This document shows, in pieces, positions 8,287 through 18,381 of a DNA stretch of 64,000 nucleotides. The notes beneath the pieces were generated by a model. That model was given only the letters and a program-made list of their open reading frames with translations. It did not search any database and was not told the origin of the DNA. The stretch's first letter is position 1. The number at the start of each line of letters is the position of its first letter. The translations under genes and the position numbers were made by a program. Where the stretch lies: assembly GCA_035560235.1 (NCBI GenBank), contig DATMAG010000028.1:1-64000 (forward strand). The letters run 5' to 3'. The stretch is from DASRDU01 sp035560235 (GTDB lineage: Bacteria; Acidobacteriota; Blastocatellia; RBC074).

Positions 8287-9384
8287 TCAGATTTCTCCGA
8301 TGCTTACCCAGCGCTGCTGAGCCTGCGACCGCAGCACGGCGTCAATGACCGCCTGGCAGCGCAGGCCGTCGGCAAAAGTGGCGGCGTGCGGGATTTCGGT
8401 GCGGCCTTCCTGCAGCGCGACCACGGTTTCGCGGGCGAGGTGATAAAAGGAACGCGCCCACAGGTTGTCGGGGATGATGGCGACTTCGTGGGCGCGGTCG
8501 GCAAGCGAGAAGTCTTCAAAGGGCGAGTTGTAACCTTCGGCGCCGAGCAGCTTTTCATCGCCATCGAGAATCAGCGTGCCTTTGTCACCGGCAATGGTGA
8601 GCTGATTCTTGCCGCCGCTCGCGTACAGCGCCGAAAGCAGCACCGATGCGCGCGGCGTGCGGTTGCGGCGCGGCGCCAGGCGCGCCAGGAACGAGCAGTA
8701 ATCGTCGGTTTCGACCAGCCGCTGCTGACCGGTTGCCGGATCGCGGCGCGTCGGCACGATGGTGGCGACATCGGCGCAAACGGCTTCGATTTCACCGCAC
8801 AGCCAGCGCAACTGATCAATCGCGTGCGAACCGAGCGCGCCGAGCAGTCCGCCGCCCTTTGCCTTTTCAGCCCACCAGTTCCAGGGCCGCTGCGCCGCGT
8901 GACGAAAGCCTGAGGCGATGGTCGCAGTGACGTGATAAATCTCGCCGACATAACCCGAATCAATCAGGTCCTTCATCCGCCGTCGCGTCGGATTGAAGCG
9001 CAGTTCGTGATCAATGATGGCCAGTTGCTGCGGGCGCGCGGCGGCCAGTTCGGCCATTTCGCGGGCCTCGCTCGCATTCATCGCCATCGGCTTTTCGCAG
9101 ATGACGTGTTTGCCCGCGCGCAGCGCCGCCAGCGTCACCGCCTGGTGCAGATGCGGCGGCGCGGCAACGACAACCAGCGAGACATCTTCCAGCGCGATCA
9201 GTTCCTGCCAGCTTTCACAGGCGTGCGGGATTTTGAACTCTTCAGCGGTCTTTCTGGCATTCTCGAAACTGCCGCTGCAGACAGCCACCAGTTCCGCGCC
9301 CTCGCAGGCGCTGAAGGCCGGAGCCTGCGCGCTGCGCGCAAAGCCGGTGCCGACAAGTCCGATGCCGATGCGGTCTTTTTTCAT
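8287..9384 (-). CDS. Gfo/Idh/MocA family NAD(P)-dependent oxidoreductase
   Basis: 365 residues. The N-terminal Rossmann fold has IGIGLVGTGFARS as the dinucleotide loop, and VICEKPMAMNASEAREM carries the E-K-P motif whose lysine is catalytic in this family. The C-terminal alpha/beta domain includes GGGLLGALGSHAIDQLRWL, with the conserved G-x-x-x-D-x-x-H-like substrate loop. Members oxidise or reduce sugars, inositols and related polyols; the substrate cannot be read from the sequence. The ATG at 9384 is chosen over one 23 codons upstream because CAGGAGAGGC lies just before it and the Rossmann strand begins within a few residues. Cytoplasmic, apparently monocistronic. Confidence 0.92.
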   Translation of the reverse strand: MKKDRIGIGLVGTGFARSAQAPAFSACEGAELVAVCSGSFENARKTAEEFKIPHACESWQELIALEDVSLVVVAAPPHLHQAVTLAALRAGKHVICEKPMAMNASEAREMAELAAARPQQLAIIDHELRFNPTRRRMKDLIDSGYVGEIYHVTATIASGFRHAAQRPWNWWAEKAKGGGLLGALGSHAIDQLRWLCGEIEAVCADVATIVPTRRDPATGQQRLVETDDYCSFLARLAPRRNRTPRASVLLSALYASGGKNQLTIAGDKGTLILDGDEKLLGAEGYNSPFEDFSLADRAHEVAIIPDNLWARSFYHLARETVVALQEGRTEIPHAATFADGLRCQAVIDAVLRSQAQQRWVSIGEI

Positions 9385-9479
9385 GGAGCCTCTCCTGAAG
9401 TCAGATGATCGTGAGTGGCCGCGATTGTGACCGAAGGCCTGCGGCTTTGGCAAACCGTTGCTGAAAATCCGCCTGACTG

Positions 9480-9508
9480 TTGGCGAATCAGGAGCACCTC
9501 GCTATAAT
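9480..9508 (+). promoter_or_regulatory. Sigma70-type promoter for the Lys/Ala-rich protein
   Basis: TTGGCG at 9480-9485 and a perfect TATAAT at 9503-9508 are separated by 17 bases. The start codon follows about 80 bases downstream, so a leader of roughly 75 bases is expected. Confidence 0.7.
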
Positions 9509-9590
9509 CCGGCCAAATTTTTCCAGCAGTTACCGGAAATCAGCTAATCAGCAGAGTTATTTGAGACCAGGTCCAATCACGGAGGGACGT

Positions 9591-10286
9591 ATGGGAATCA
9601 GTAAATTCGGTTACGAGGACGGAATGACGGAGAAAAGCTTTGGTGAGGCTCCTGATGATCTTCAGCCCCGGCGTTACGCGGCCAGCGGCTGGGGCGAGGA
9701 GGATGACAATTACTCTTACCGCAGCTCCTACGAGCGCGAGAATGAAAGCGATCCGTGGGACGAGGACGAGGACGAATTCAGGGATGAGGAGGACGATTTT
9801 CTGGATGAGGATCAGCGCCCGTCCTGGCTGCGCGACCGGCACGATGAAGCCGAAGAGGAAGAGGCTGAAGAGGAACCCGCTCCGGTGACTGCCACGGCGA
9901 CTGCGGAACCACCGGCAGCGCCTGAACCGGCTCCTGAGCCAGCCGCTCCTGAACCCGCTCCGGCGGCAGAGCCTGCCCCGGCAGCCAGGCCAGCCCGGAA
10001 GGCCGCAAAGAAACCAGCCGGAAAAGCCGCCAAACCGGCGAAGAAAGCCGCGAAGAAGCCCGCAAAGAAAGCTCAGAAACCGGTGAAGAAGGCCGCCAGG
10101 AAACCCGCCGCAAAGAAGGCCGCAAAGAAACCGGTGAAAAAAGCTCCGGCAAAGAAAGCCGCGAAGAAACCAGCGAAAAAGGCTCCGGCAAAGAAGGCCG
10201 CGAAGAAGGCCGCGAAGAAGCCCGCGAAGAAGCCCGCAAAGAAAGCGGCAAAGAAGGCCGCAAAGAAAGCCGCGAAAAGACGCTGA
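9591..10286 (+). CDS. Acidic/Lys-Ala two-part protein, histone H1-like tail
   Basis: 231 residues in three zones. Residues 1-90 are acidic and hydrophilic (WDEDEDEFRDEEDDFLDED). Residues 90-140 are Pro/Ala/Glu-rich linker. From about 140 to the end the protein is nearly all Lys, Ala and Pro in short repeats (AAKKPAKKA, KKAPAKKAAKK) ending KKAAKRR. Such tails occur in bacterial histone H1-like and AlgP-like proteins and bind DNA or RNA non-specifically; the acidic front half is not typical of them. The start at 9591 follows GGAGGGACGT closely and is preferred to an upstream in-frame ATG at 9480. A strong promoter lies upstream. A nucleoid or RNA-associated role is inference. Confidence 0.75.
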   Translation: MGISKFGYEDGMTEKSFGEAPDDLQPRRYAASGWGEEDDNYSYRSSYERENESDPWDEDEDEFRDEEDDFLDEDQRPSWLRDRHDEAEEEEAEEEPAPVTATATAEPPAAPEPAPEPAAPEPAPAAEPAPAARPARKAAKKPAGKAAKPAKKAAKKPAKKAQKPVKKAARKPAAKKAAKKPVKKAPAKKAAKKPAKKAPAKKAAKKAAKKPAKKPAKKAAKKAAKKAAKRR

Positions 10287-10391
10287 AAGCTGAGCCTGCA
10301 GGCGAAGGCGGAAGAATGAAAGAGCAGCAGAATCAGGAAGTGGAATCGCTCCCTGGTCCTGCCGCTCTCCCGCTGCCCTGTTTTCGCGCCT

Positions 10392-11582
10392 TCACTTCAC
10401 CGGAACGGTGCCTGAGAAATTGCCGTTTGCGCCGTGAATGACGACCCGGCGCAGCACCTGCGCGGCGTCAGGCACGGTCAGCGTAATGGCCGGATAGGAG
10501 ATCACCTGAGCCGCCATTCCTTTGGGCCTGTCTCCGTACAGCCAGATCTCCAGCAGATCACGATCAGTCGCGTGCTTCGTGCGCAGCTTCCATCCGCTTG
10601 TGCTGGTTTCAGCCGTAATGATCAGCCCGACTGAACCGTCAGTGCCGCGCTGAATCTGAAAATTGCTGACGCGCACCAGCGTGTCAGCCGACTGCTGATT
10701 CTGCGGCGGATTGTTCGCGCCTGGTTCGACCGGCGGATTCGGGTCAGGTTCGGCAGGCTGCGGTTTCGGCTGCGGCTTTGGTTTTGGCGGTTCAGGCATG
10801 GTCGTTTTCTGTGGTTCTGATTTTGCCGGGGCCGGTCTGACCGGCTCGGTCTTCTTCGGTTCCGGTTTTGGCGGTTCCTGCTTTTTCGCTGCCGTCACTG
10901 GCTGAGTCGTTCTCTTCGCGGCGCTCAACTGAAGCGGCTGATTCAGTTCCACGCCAATGCGCGTGCCTTCCTCGACGACTGCTTCCTTTCCCTTTGAAAG
11001 CCAGGCTGCAGCGGCTCCGACACCTGCGCCAATGCCTGCGCCGAGAATGGCGCTGCCGGTGATGATGCCGACTGCCGCGCCCGAGCCTGCGCCCGCGCCG
11101 ACAAAGACGACGTGGCGTTTGAGGCCGGGACGCGGTTTGATTGCTCCTTCCTCATCAATCCGGTGACGCTCCTTCGTGCTGGCGCTCGTCAGCGTGCCGT
11201 TGATCGGGTACTCGCGTTTGCCTGGCAGCGTCAGCCTGTCGAAGGTGACTTCGATAATGCCTGAGCGGCGGCGCGACTGTGCGCGCACGACCGATTTCAC
11301 CACGCCGTGTACGATGCTGTCTGTCGGAATCAGCGTGCGCCGCTTTTCATCTCTGACCGGTTCAACGACGCGCGCCGTGAAGCGGTCACTCGGACGCGTG
11401 GTTTTTGAATCGAGCCGCGTTTCCAGTTCCAGAATCAGCACCGTGCCTGCCGGTACGGTCTGCGCTCCGGCTGGAATCTCCCGTGCGAATGTCTGCGCTG
11501 CCTGAAAAACCGGACTGACAACGAGGCTCAGCATCAGGACAGCCGCGCCGACTGCGCGCCCGAAGCGATCAGAAGATTTCAT
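10392..11582 (-). CDS. Secreted protein of unknown function with a glycine-rich hydrophobic segment
   Basis: 396 residues, not assigned to a known family. A signal peptide (AVLMLSLVVSPVFQAAQTFA) is followed by a beta-rich domain at about 40-140 (VPAGTVLILELETRLDSK ... TLPGKREYPINGTL). A glycine/alanine-rich stretch at about 160-190 (GAGAGSGAAVGIITGSAIL) resembles a glycine-zipper membrane segment. Then come a proline/lysine linker of about 80 residues (EPPKPEPKKTEPVRPAP) and a C-terminal beta domain. The linker suggests it spans the periplasm or reaches through peptidoglycan. The N-terminal domain recalls VirB10/TrbI-type folds, but that is a guess. AGGAGG just upstream of the ATG supports the start. 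Confidence 0.7.
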   Translation of the reverse strand: MKSSDRFGRAVGAAVLMLSLVVSPVFQAAQTFAREIPAGAQTVPAGTVLILELETRLDSKTTRPSDRFTARVVEPVRDEKRRTLIPTDSIVHGVVKSVVRAQSRRRSGIIEVTFDRLTLPGKREYPINGTLTSASTKERHRIDEEGAIKPRPGLKRHVVFVGAGAGSGAAVGIITGSAILGAGIGAGVGAAAAWLSKGKEAVVEEGTRIGVELNQPLQLSAAKRTTQPVTAAKKQEPPKPEPKKTEPVRPAPAKSEPQKTTMPEPPKPKPQPKPQPAEPDPNPPVEPGANNPPQNQQSADTLVRVSNFQIQRGTDGSVGLIITAETSTSGWKLRTKHATDRDLLEIWLYGDRPKGMAAQVISYPAITLTVPDAAQVLRRVVIHGANGNFSGTVPVK

Positions 11583-11740
11583 CCCTCATTCCTCCTGCGA
11601 AAAATACAAACGGTGTCTCAGCAGTCGTATGGTAACACTCGCGGCGCTGAATCTCACGGTGCCTGCGCGGCATCAGCTTATTCTGACCTGAATCGCAGCA
11701 CGCACCTTTTGAGACTGGAAGTAAATCAGTCCCATTCGAA

Positions 11741-11843
11741 AGACGGCGTTTGAAATTCCAGCTACAGCTGGTCGGCCCGGAGTAAGACACGACCAGCTGT
11801 AGCTGGAATTTCAAACGCCGTCTCTTCAGAGATCAGAGTTTTA
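11741..11843. repeat. CCAGCTNNNGCTGG hairpin element, copy 1 (34-nt arms)
   Basis: Arms 11741-11774 and 11790-11823 are perfect reverse complements. The core of each arm is CCAGCTACAGCTGG, itself palindromic. The right flank TCTTCAGAGATCAGAGTTTTA at 11823-11843 is shared with the copy at 48934-49022. Similar arms beginning AGACGG occur at 28642-28727. It lies between two minus-strand genes. Confidence 0.9.
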
Positions 11844-11872
11844 TTCAGTGTCCCGTTGCTGCTTTTTTCCAT

Positions 11873-13171
11873 TCAATTGGCAGCGGCTGATGATGGGAGG
11901 CGCAGAGCATCGCCTACGCGCAGAAGGTAGTCGCCCTGCGGGTTCCGGTCTGAAATTCTGATGGCGCTGTCGTAGGAGAAAAGAATGAACCCGCGCGCGC
12001 CGGTCTGTCGCGCCGCGCTGATTCTGGCAAGCGAGCCTTCGACCGGAAGCAGCCACGCGCCTATGCCTGCCCAGACCTGCGCGCCTTCGCGGGCTGAGGC
12101 GGCCCTGACGGCATTGGCGATCTGATTGCTGAAGACGTTCAGGTCGGTCGAATAGGCCATCGGACAGACGACATCGAGAATGCCGCGCCGCAGCCACAGC
12201 TTCCAGTCCTGAAAGCGGTGCTGAAAAGCGTCATCGTCATTCGCCCAGACCGCCGCCGAAACAATCACATTCGGTTTGCGCGCCTTCACTCCGGTGTAAA
12301 TGCGCTCGACCACGTCGGTCACCTGATCGCGCTGAAACTGCGCGTAACGATCAGGGTATGCATTCACGTAAATCAGCGGATCATCTTCGGCCAGTCGCGC
12401 CAGGCGGTCGCGCTCCTTACTGTCGAGAGTCTTTTCAAGTTCGCTGCGAAAGCGTTCAAGCGAGGTGCGGCTGTAATCGAACTGCGGATTCGGATAGCGG
12501 ATGTAATCAAAGTGCATCCCGTCAACGTCGTAGCGTTCGAGAATGTCCATCCACACGCCGTAAAGCTGCTCCTTCACTGCCGGGTGCGCGGGCGACAGAT
12601 ACAATCCTTCGAGTTCACTCGTGCTGCTTTCGGCCAGGGCGAGGAGGCGCTGAAAGTAGTTCGGAGCTTTCGGATTGCCCTTGTAGAGTTCAAAGCCCAG
12701 CTGCTTCGGCACGGCCAGCCAGTCGGGATGCTTGAAGATGACGTGATCCTGAGACTGTGGCAGGTCTTTGGCATCAGCGACCAGAAAGGCATTGATCCAG
12801 GCGTGAACCTTCAGGCCGGCGGCGTGCGCCTGCTGAATCGTCAGGCCGAGCGGATCGAAGCTCTGATCGGTTCCGGTGAGTGCCATCGCGCGCGGCTCCC
12901 AGCGCGAATTGTAGTAAGCATCGCCGCGCCCGCGCACCTGCACGATCAGATCGGTGAATCCGGCTTCCTTCGCCCGCCGCACCATCTCAGTCACCGATTC
13001 GGGCGAGGTCAGCGCCGTGCGCACGACCCAGAGCGCGCGCACTTCGCCCGGCGGCGCAGGCGCCATCGGCACTGCAGTCCCCGATTCAGGCGCGGCGGCC
13101 TTCTGCAACGGCAGCACCGCGCTCAGAAAAAAGATGGAATAGGCCAGAACCAGTAGAGCAGCTCGACGCAT
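11873..13171 (-). CDS. GHL10-type (DUF187) glycoside hydrolase-like secreted protein
   Basis: 432 residues with an N-terminal signal helix (ALLVLAYSIFFLSAVLPL). The catalytic-barrel pattern of the GHL10 family (YngK-like) is clear: EVRALWVVRTALTSPESV, EAGFTDLIVQVRGRGDAYYNS, AHAAGLKVHAWINAFL, then YDVDGMHFDYIRYPNP with its D-G-x-H-F-D-Y-I-R-Y-P strand. Late VCPMAYSTDLNVF and GARGFILFSYDSAI fit the last strands. Family members are thought to cleave cell-wall or extracellular polysaccharide, but the substrate is not established. The protein is periplasmic or outer surface. The start is weakly supported: no clear ribosome-binding site precedes the ATG. Confidence 0.87.
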   Translation of the reverse strand: MRRAALLVLAYSIFFLSAVLPLQKAAAPESGTAVPMAPAPPGEVRALWVVRTALTSPESVTEMVRRAKEAGFTDLIVQVRGRGDAYYNSRWEPRAMALTGTDQSFDPLGLTIQQAHAAGLKVHAWINAFLVADAKDLPQSQDHVIFKHPDWLAVPKQLGFELYKGNPKAPNYFQRLLALAESSTSELEGLYLSPAHPAVKEQLYGVWMDILERYDVDGMHFDYIRYPNPQFDYSRTSLERFRSELEKTLDSKERDRLARLAEDDPLIYVNAYPDRYAQFQRDQVTDVVERIYTGVKARKPNVIVSAAVWANDDDAFQHRFQDWKLWLRRGILDVVCPMAYSTDLNVFSNQIANAVRAASAREGAQVWAGIGAWLLPVEGSLARISAARQTGARGFILFSYDSAIRISDRNPQGDYLLRVGDALRLPSSAAAN

Positions 13172-13455
13172 GGGGTAAAGAAGTTATCGTCCATCCGACT
13201 GAAAGCGTTGCTAATATAGCCGATCTGAGCGAGCCGTTGGGAAAAAAATCCTGCCCGGCTTTGTAATCCCGGTCAGGCTTTTCGCTTTTTCTGCGTGATC
13301 CGGTCCGGCCTGAAACATTGCGCGACTGCCCCGGTTGCGCTAGATTACCCGCGCATCGGACACATCGTTCAATCCATCAGCGATGCAGCCGCATTCCGCA
13401 TCGCCCGTAAACACCAGAACAGTTTTTTATGTCTCCGGCAGGAGTTGCTTCAGTT

Positions 13456-15156
<1,701 letters not shown>

Positions 15157-15208
15157 GCAGCGGCTGGTGTTCAGTTGCCGCTCACCTCACAGTGAAAGGA
15201 AGATCGCA

Positions 15209-16636
15209 ATGAAGAAATGTCACCTTGTTCTCTCGTTTCTGCTGATCGCTGTTTTCAGCGTTGCGGCCTATGCACAGTCGGATGAGACGCTGATCAAAAA
15301 CGCGACAATCATGACTGCCTCGCACGGCACGATTGAGAACGGCTCGATTCTGATTCGCAACGGCAAGATCGCCGCCGTCGGCAAAAACAGCGACGTCAAG
15401 GCCGGGCCGAACGCGAAGGTCATTGACGCAACGGGAATGTATGTCACGCCCGGACTGATTGACGCGCACTCGCACAGCGCGCTCGATGACGTCAACGAGA
15501 TGAGCCTCTCGGTCACCGCGATGGTGCGGATGCGCGATGTCGTCAACGACACTGACATCAACATCTATCGTCAGCTCGCGGGCGGCACGACGACGATTCA
15601 CCCGATGCACGGCAGCGCCAACTCCATCGGCGGTCAGAACGTGATCCTCAAGCTGAAATGGGGACGTCCAGCTGAAGAGATGATCTTTCCCGACATGCCG
15701 CGCACGATCAAATTCGCGCTCGGTGAAAATCCGAAGCGCGCAGGCAACAGCGCCAATCCATTCAGCGCGCCGGGCCGCCCGCTGCGCTTTCCGGCCACGC
15801 GCATGGGCGTTGAATTCACGATCCGCGAAGCCTTCGTGCAGGCCAAAGAGTACATGGCGAAGTGGGATGCTTACGAAGCTGCGGTCAAACGCGGCGAAAA
15901 CCCGCTCGCGCCGCGCCGTGACCTCAAGCTTGACGCCATTTCAGACATTCTGCGCGGCAGGCTCTCGATCCACGCGCACTGTTATCGCGCCGATGAAATC
16001 CTGATGCTCATCAATCTGGCCGATGAACTCGGTTTCAAGGTCACGACGTTTCAGCACGTGCTGGAAGGTTACAAGGTGGCAAAGGAGATTGCCGCGCACG
16101 GCGCAGGCGGTTCGACTTTCTCTGACTGGTGGGCTTACAAGATGGAAGCCTTCGACGCCATCCCCGGCAACGCGGCGATCATGACGCGCCGGGGCATCAT
16201 CACTTCGGTCAATTCCGACAGCGCCGATCTCGCGCGGCGTCTTTACCAGGAAGCCGCCAAGACGATCAAATACGGCGGCCTGACCGATGAAGAAGCCCTG
16301 CGCCTGGTCACGCTCAATCCGGCGAAGCAACTGAAAATTGACACCAGGGTCGGCAGCATTGACGAAGGCAAGGACGCCGATCTGGTGATCTTCAACGGGC
16401 ATCCCTTCAGCATCTACTCGCGGCCCGAAGTGACGATGATCGAAGGCGTGGTCTACTTCGACCGCAGGGAAGACCTCAAGCGCCGCGAACTGATCGCCAA
16501 AGAGAAGAAGGAACTGATCGAACGCGAAAAGAAGAACGCCGGTCAGGGCCAGCCGCAGCAGCCGATGCCCGCGCTGCCGCCCACGCTCAGCGAGGAGGAA
16601 CTCGATCACGGCAAGCCGGACAGAAAACAGCAGTAA
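15209..16636 (+). CDS. Secreted amidohydrolase with intact metal site (second of three)
   Basis: 475 residues with a clear signal peptide (LVLSFLLIAVFSVAAYAQ). It keeps the catalytic features missing in its neighbours: DAHSHSALDD with HxH, TTIHPMHGSANSIGG, SIHAHCYRADEI, TTFQHVLEGYK, and TSVNSDSADLARRL with the catalytic aspartate. The C-terminal strand RVGSIDEGKDADLVIFNGHP returns to the N-terminal beta sandwich. It is expected to be a binuclear-metal hydrolase of cyclic amides, peptides or similar in the periplasm; the substrate is unknown. AAAGGAAG lies just upstream of the ATG. The last 40 residues are charged and glutamine/proline-rich. Confidence 0.92.
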   Translation: MKKCHLVLSFLLIAVFSVAAYAQSDETLIKNATIMTASHGTIENGSILIRNGKIAAVGKNSDVKAGPNAKVIDATGMYVTPGLIDAHSHSALDDVNEMSLSVTAMVRMRDVVNDTDINIYRQLAGGTTTIHPMHGSANSIGGQNVILKLKWGRPAEEMIFPDMPRTIKFALGENPKRAGNSANPFSAPGRPLRFPATRMGVEFTIREAFVQAKEYMAKWDAYEAAVKRGENPLAPRRDLKLDAISDILRGRLSIHAHCYRADEILMLINLADELGFKVTTFQHVLEGYKVAKEIAAHGAGGSTFSDWWAYKMEAFDAIPGNAAIMTRRGIITSVNSDSADLARRLYQEAAKTIKYGGLTDEEALRLVTLNPAKQLKIDTRVGSIDEGKDADLVIFNGHPFSIYSRPEVTMIEGVVYFDRREDLKRRELIAKEKKELIEREKKNAGQGQPQQPMPALPPTLSEEELDHGKPDRKQQ

Positions 16637-16649
16637 ACTGAGCGCCGGT

Positions 16650-16714
16650 TGTCCGGCAGGCTGATGAGCTTGCCGGGTCCAGGGTCAGCGACAAGCTCAT
16701 CAGCTTGTCGGACA
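16650..16714. repeat. Imperfect inverted repeat between amidohydrolase genes
   Basis: Arms 16650-16675 and 16689-16714 are 26 bases long with three mismatches, built on CTGATGAGCTT and its complement AAGCTCATCAG. It lies in the 100-base gap between the second and third amidohydrolase genes and could act as a hairpin in a shared mRNA. There is no U-run, so termination is unlikely. Confidence 0.8.
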
Positions 16715-16736
16715 TTTTCTGAACAATCAGACTGAT

Positions 16737-18056
16737 ATGAACAAGCACAGAACCTTTCAATTCCTGTTCGCATTCCTGCTGGCTTCATTCGTGGCCGTGC
16801 TGATGATTCCATCGCCTCGCGTCACGGCGCAGCAGGCTGCGGTTTACGCGATTCGCAATGCCCGCATCGTGACCGTCACGGGTCAGACGATTGAGCGCGG
16901 CACCGTCGTCATCCGCGACGGAAAGATTGCCGAAGTCGGCGCCAGCGTCTCAGTGCCGGGCAATGCCAAAGTCATCGAAGGCCGCGGGCTGTCGGTCTAT
17001 CCGGGGCTGATTGACAGCGGGACAACGCTCGGCCTGACCGAGGTCGGATCGGTGCAGGAGACGCGCGACACGACCGAACTCGGCGATTTCAACCCGCACA
17101 TGCGCGCTCTCGTCGCGGTCAATCCGCACAGTGAACTGATACCGGTTGCGCGCGCCAACGGTGTGACGACGGCGCTGACCTCTCCGACCGGTCGGTTGAT
17201 GTCGGGTCAGGCGTCACTGATCAATCTGGACGGCTGGACGTGGAAGGAGATGGCGCTCAAGCCATCCGTTGCGCTGGCTATGGAATGGCCTGCGGCAGCA
17301 GCCGGACGCTTCGCCGCCTTCCTGCCTCCCGAAGCGACGCAGAATCTGGCGCAGCAGCGCGAGCGGCAGCTGACTGCACTGCGCCAGAAACTCGATGACG
17401 CGAAAGCCTACGCCCAGGCAAAGGAAGCGCGAGAGAAGGACAAAAGCCTGCCCGCGCGTCCGACCGATTTCGTGCTCGAAGCGCTGATTCCGGTCGTCAA
17501 AGGCGAAATGCCCGTCATCATCACCGCGAGCAGCGAGCGTGACATCAAAGGCGCCATCGAACTTGCTGACAAGTACAAACTGAAACTGATCCTCAGAGAC
17601 GCCGACGATGCCTGGAAGGTGGCGTCAACTCTCAAGGAGAAAAATATTCCGGTCATCATCGGCCCGGTGACAGAAGTGCCGCGCCGCGAGGATGACGATT
17701 ACGATCTGCAGTATTCACACGCGGCAAAGCTCTACAAGGCCGGTGTGCGTTTTGCCTTTCAGACGAGCGATGCCGCTTACGTGCGCAATCTGCCTTTTCA
17801 GGCCGGAACTGCCGCCGCCTTCGGTCTGCCGAAGGATGAAGCGCTGAAGGCTGTGACGATCTATCCGGCGCAGATTTTCGGCGTGGACAAACTCGTCGGC
17901 AGCATCGAACCCGGCAAGATTGCCAACCTGATTGTGACCGACGGCGACCCGCTGGAATTCAAAACGAACGTGAAGCACATGTTCATCAACGGTCATCCGG
18001 TGGATTTGTCATCGCGGCACACGAAGCTGTACGACAAGTTCGCCAGCCGGCCATAA
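16737..18056 (+). CDS. Amidohydrolase-like secreted protein, metal HxH motif lost (third of three)
   Basis: 439 residues with a signal helix (FLFAFLLASFVAVLMIPS). It is clearly related to the first gene of the run: VYAIRNARIVTVTGQTI, LSVYPGLIDSGTTLGL, TASSERDIKGAIELADKYKLKL, KAGVRFAFQTSD, VTIYPAQIFGVDKLVGSIEPGKIANLIVTDGDP. The HxH site is replaced by DSGTTLGL and the later metal histidine by ILRDADDAWK. An acidic Asp remains in QTSDAAYV. It is probably catalytically altered or inactive, and may pair with the intact enzyme encoded just upstream. A terminator-like hairpin follows at 18084-18128, which closes the run. Confidence 0.84.
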   Translation: MNKHRTFQFLFAFLLASFVAVLMIPSPRVTAQQAAVYAIRNARIVTVTGQTIERGTVVIRDGKIAEVGASVSVPGNAKVIEGRGLSVYPGLIDSGTTLGLTEVGSVQETRDTTELGDFNPHMRALVAVNPHSELIPVARANGVTTALTSPTGRLMSGQASLINLDGWTWKEMALKPSVALAMEWPAAAAGRFAAFLPPEATQNLAQQRERQLTALRQKLDDAKAYAQAKEAREKDKSLPARPTDFVLEALIPVVKGEMPVIITASSERDIKGAIELADKYKLKLILRDADDAWKVASTLKEKNIPVIIGPVTEVPRREDDDYDLQYSHAAKLYKAGVRFAFQTSDAAYVRNLPFQAGTAAAFGLPKDEALKAVTIYPAQIFGVDKLVGSIEPGKIANLIVTDGDPLEFKTNVKHMFINGHPVDLSSRHTKLYDKFASRP

Positions 18057-18083
18057 GCGAGCCGGTTCATTACTTCAACAGCC

Positions 18084-18128
18084 GCGCCGTCATTCCCCGT
18101 CAGCAGGGATGATGGCGCTCTTTTTTTC
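18084..18128 (+). terminator. Rho-independent terminator of the amidohydrolase run
   Basis: The stem GCGCCGTCAT pairs with ATGATGGCGC (one G-U pair) around a short loop, and is followed by a run of T residues at 18119-18127 (CTTTTTTT). It lies 28 bases after the third gene's stop. Confidence 0.85.
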
Positions 18129-18153
18129 GTATACTCAGGATGTCACGCCGGGT

Positions 18154-18369
18154 TCAGTTCGTGGAGACCTGGTCAGTTGATTTCCGCGAGGTGAGCAGGA
18201 CGTAAAGAACCACGAGCAGCAGTGCAAGGAAGGTCACGATCAGCAGCACTTTCAGCACTCCGAAAATTATTCCGGCCAGAAGTATTCCGCGCCGCAGCGT
18301 TCCGATCAGCAGCAGCACGGTCGTACTCAGTGTCGTCAGGACTCCGATGATTTTGAGAATGAGGCCCAT
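18154..18369 (-). CDS. Small membrane protein, 71 residues
   Basis: Two long hydrophobic segments fill most of the protein (LKIIGVLTTLSTTVLLLIGTL and GIIFGVLKVLLIVTFLALLL), with a short hydrophilic tail (TSRKSTDQVSTN). No family is recognised. The start ATG lies 12 bases after the stop of the B-box membrane protein, so it is probably the last gene of the sigma/anti-sigma operon. Small size and low complexity limit certainty. Confidence 0.6.
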   Translation of the reverse strand: MGLILKIIGVLTTLSTTVLLLIGTLRRGILLAGIIFGVLKVLLIVTFLALLLVVLYVLLTSRKSTDQVSTN

Positions 18370-18381
18370 CAGTTTTGATGC

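Noticed and set aside
9591..10286. Eukaryotic histone H1 gained by transfer
   Set aside because: No globular winged-helix domain is present; Lys/Ala/Pro repeats of this type arise independently in bacterial proteins.
12218..13156. Long open frame on the plus strand
   Set aside because: It lies wholly opposite the GHL10 gene, and its low-complexity Arg/His-rich translation is a shadow of that GC-rich gene. The same applies to frames opposite the sulfatase (47767-48840) and the TonB receptor (58302-59141).
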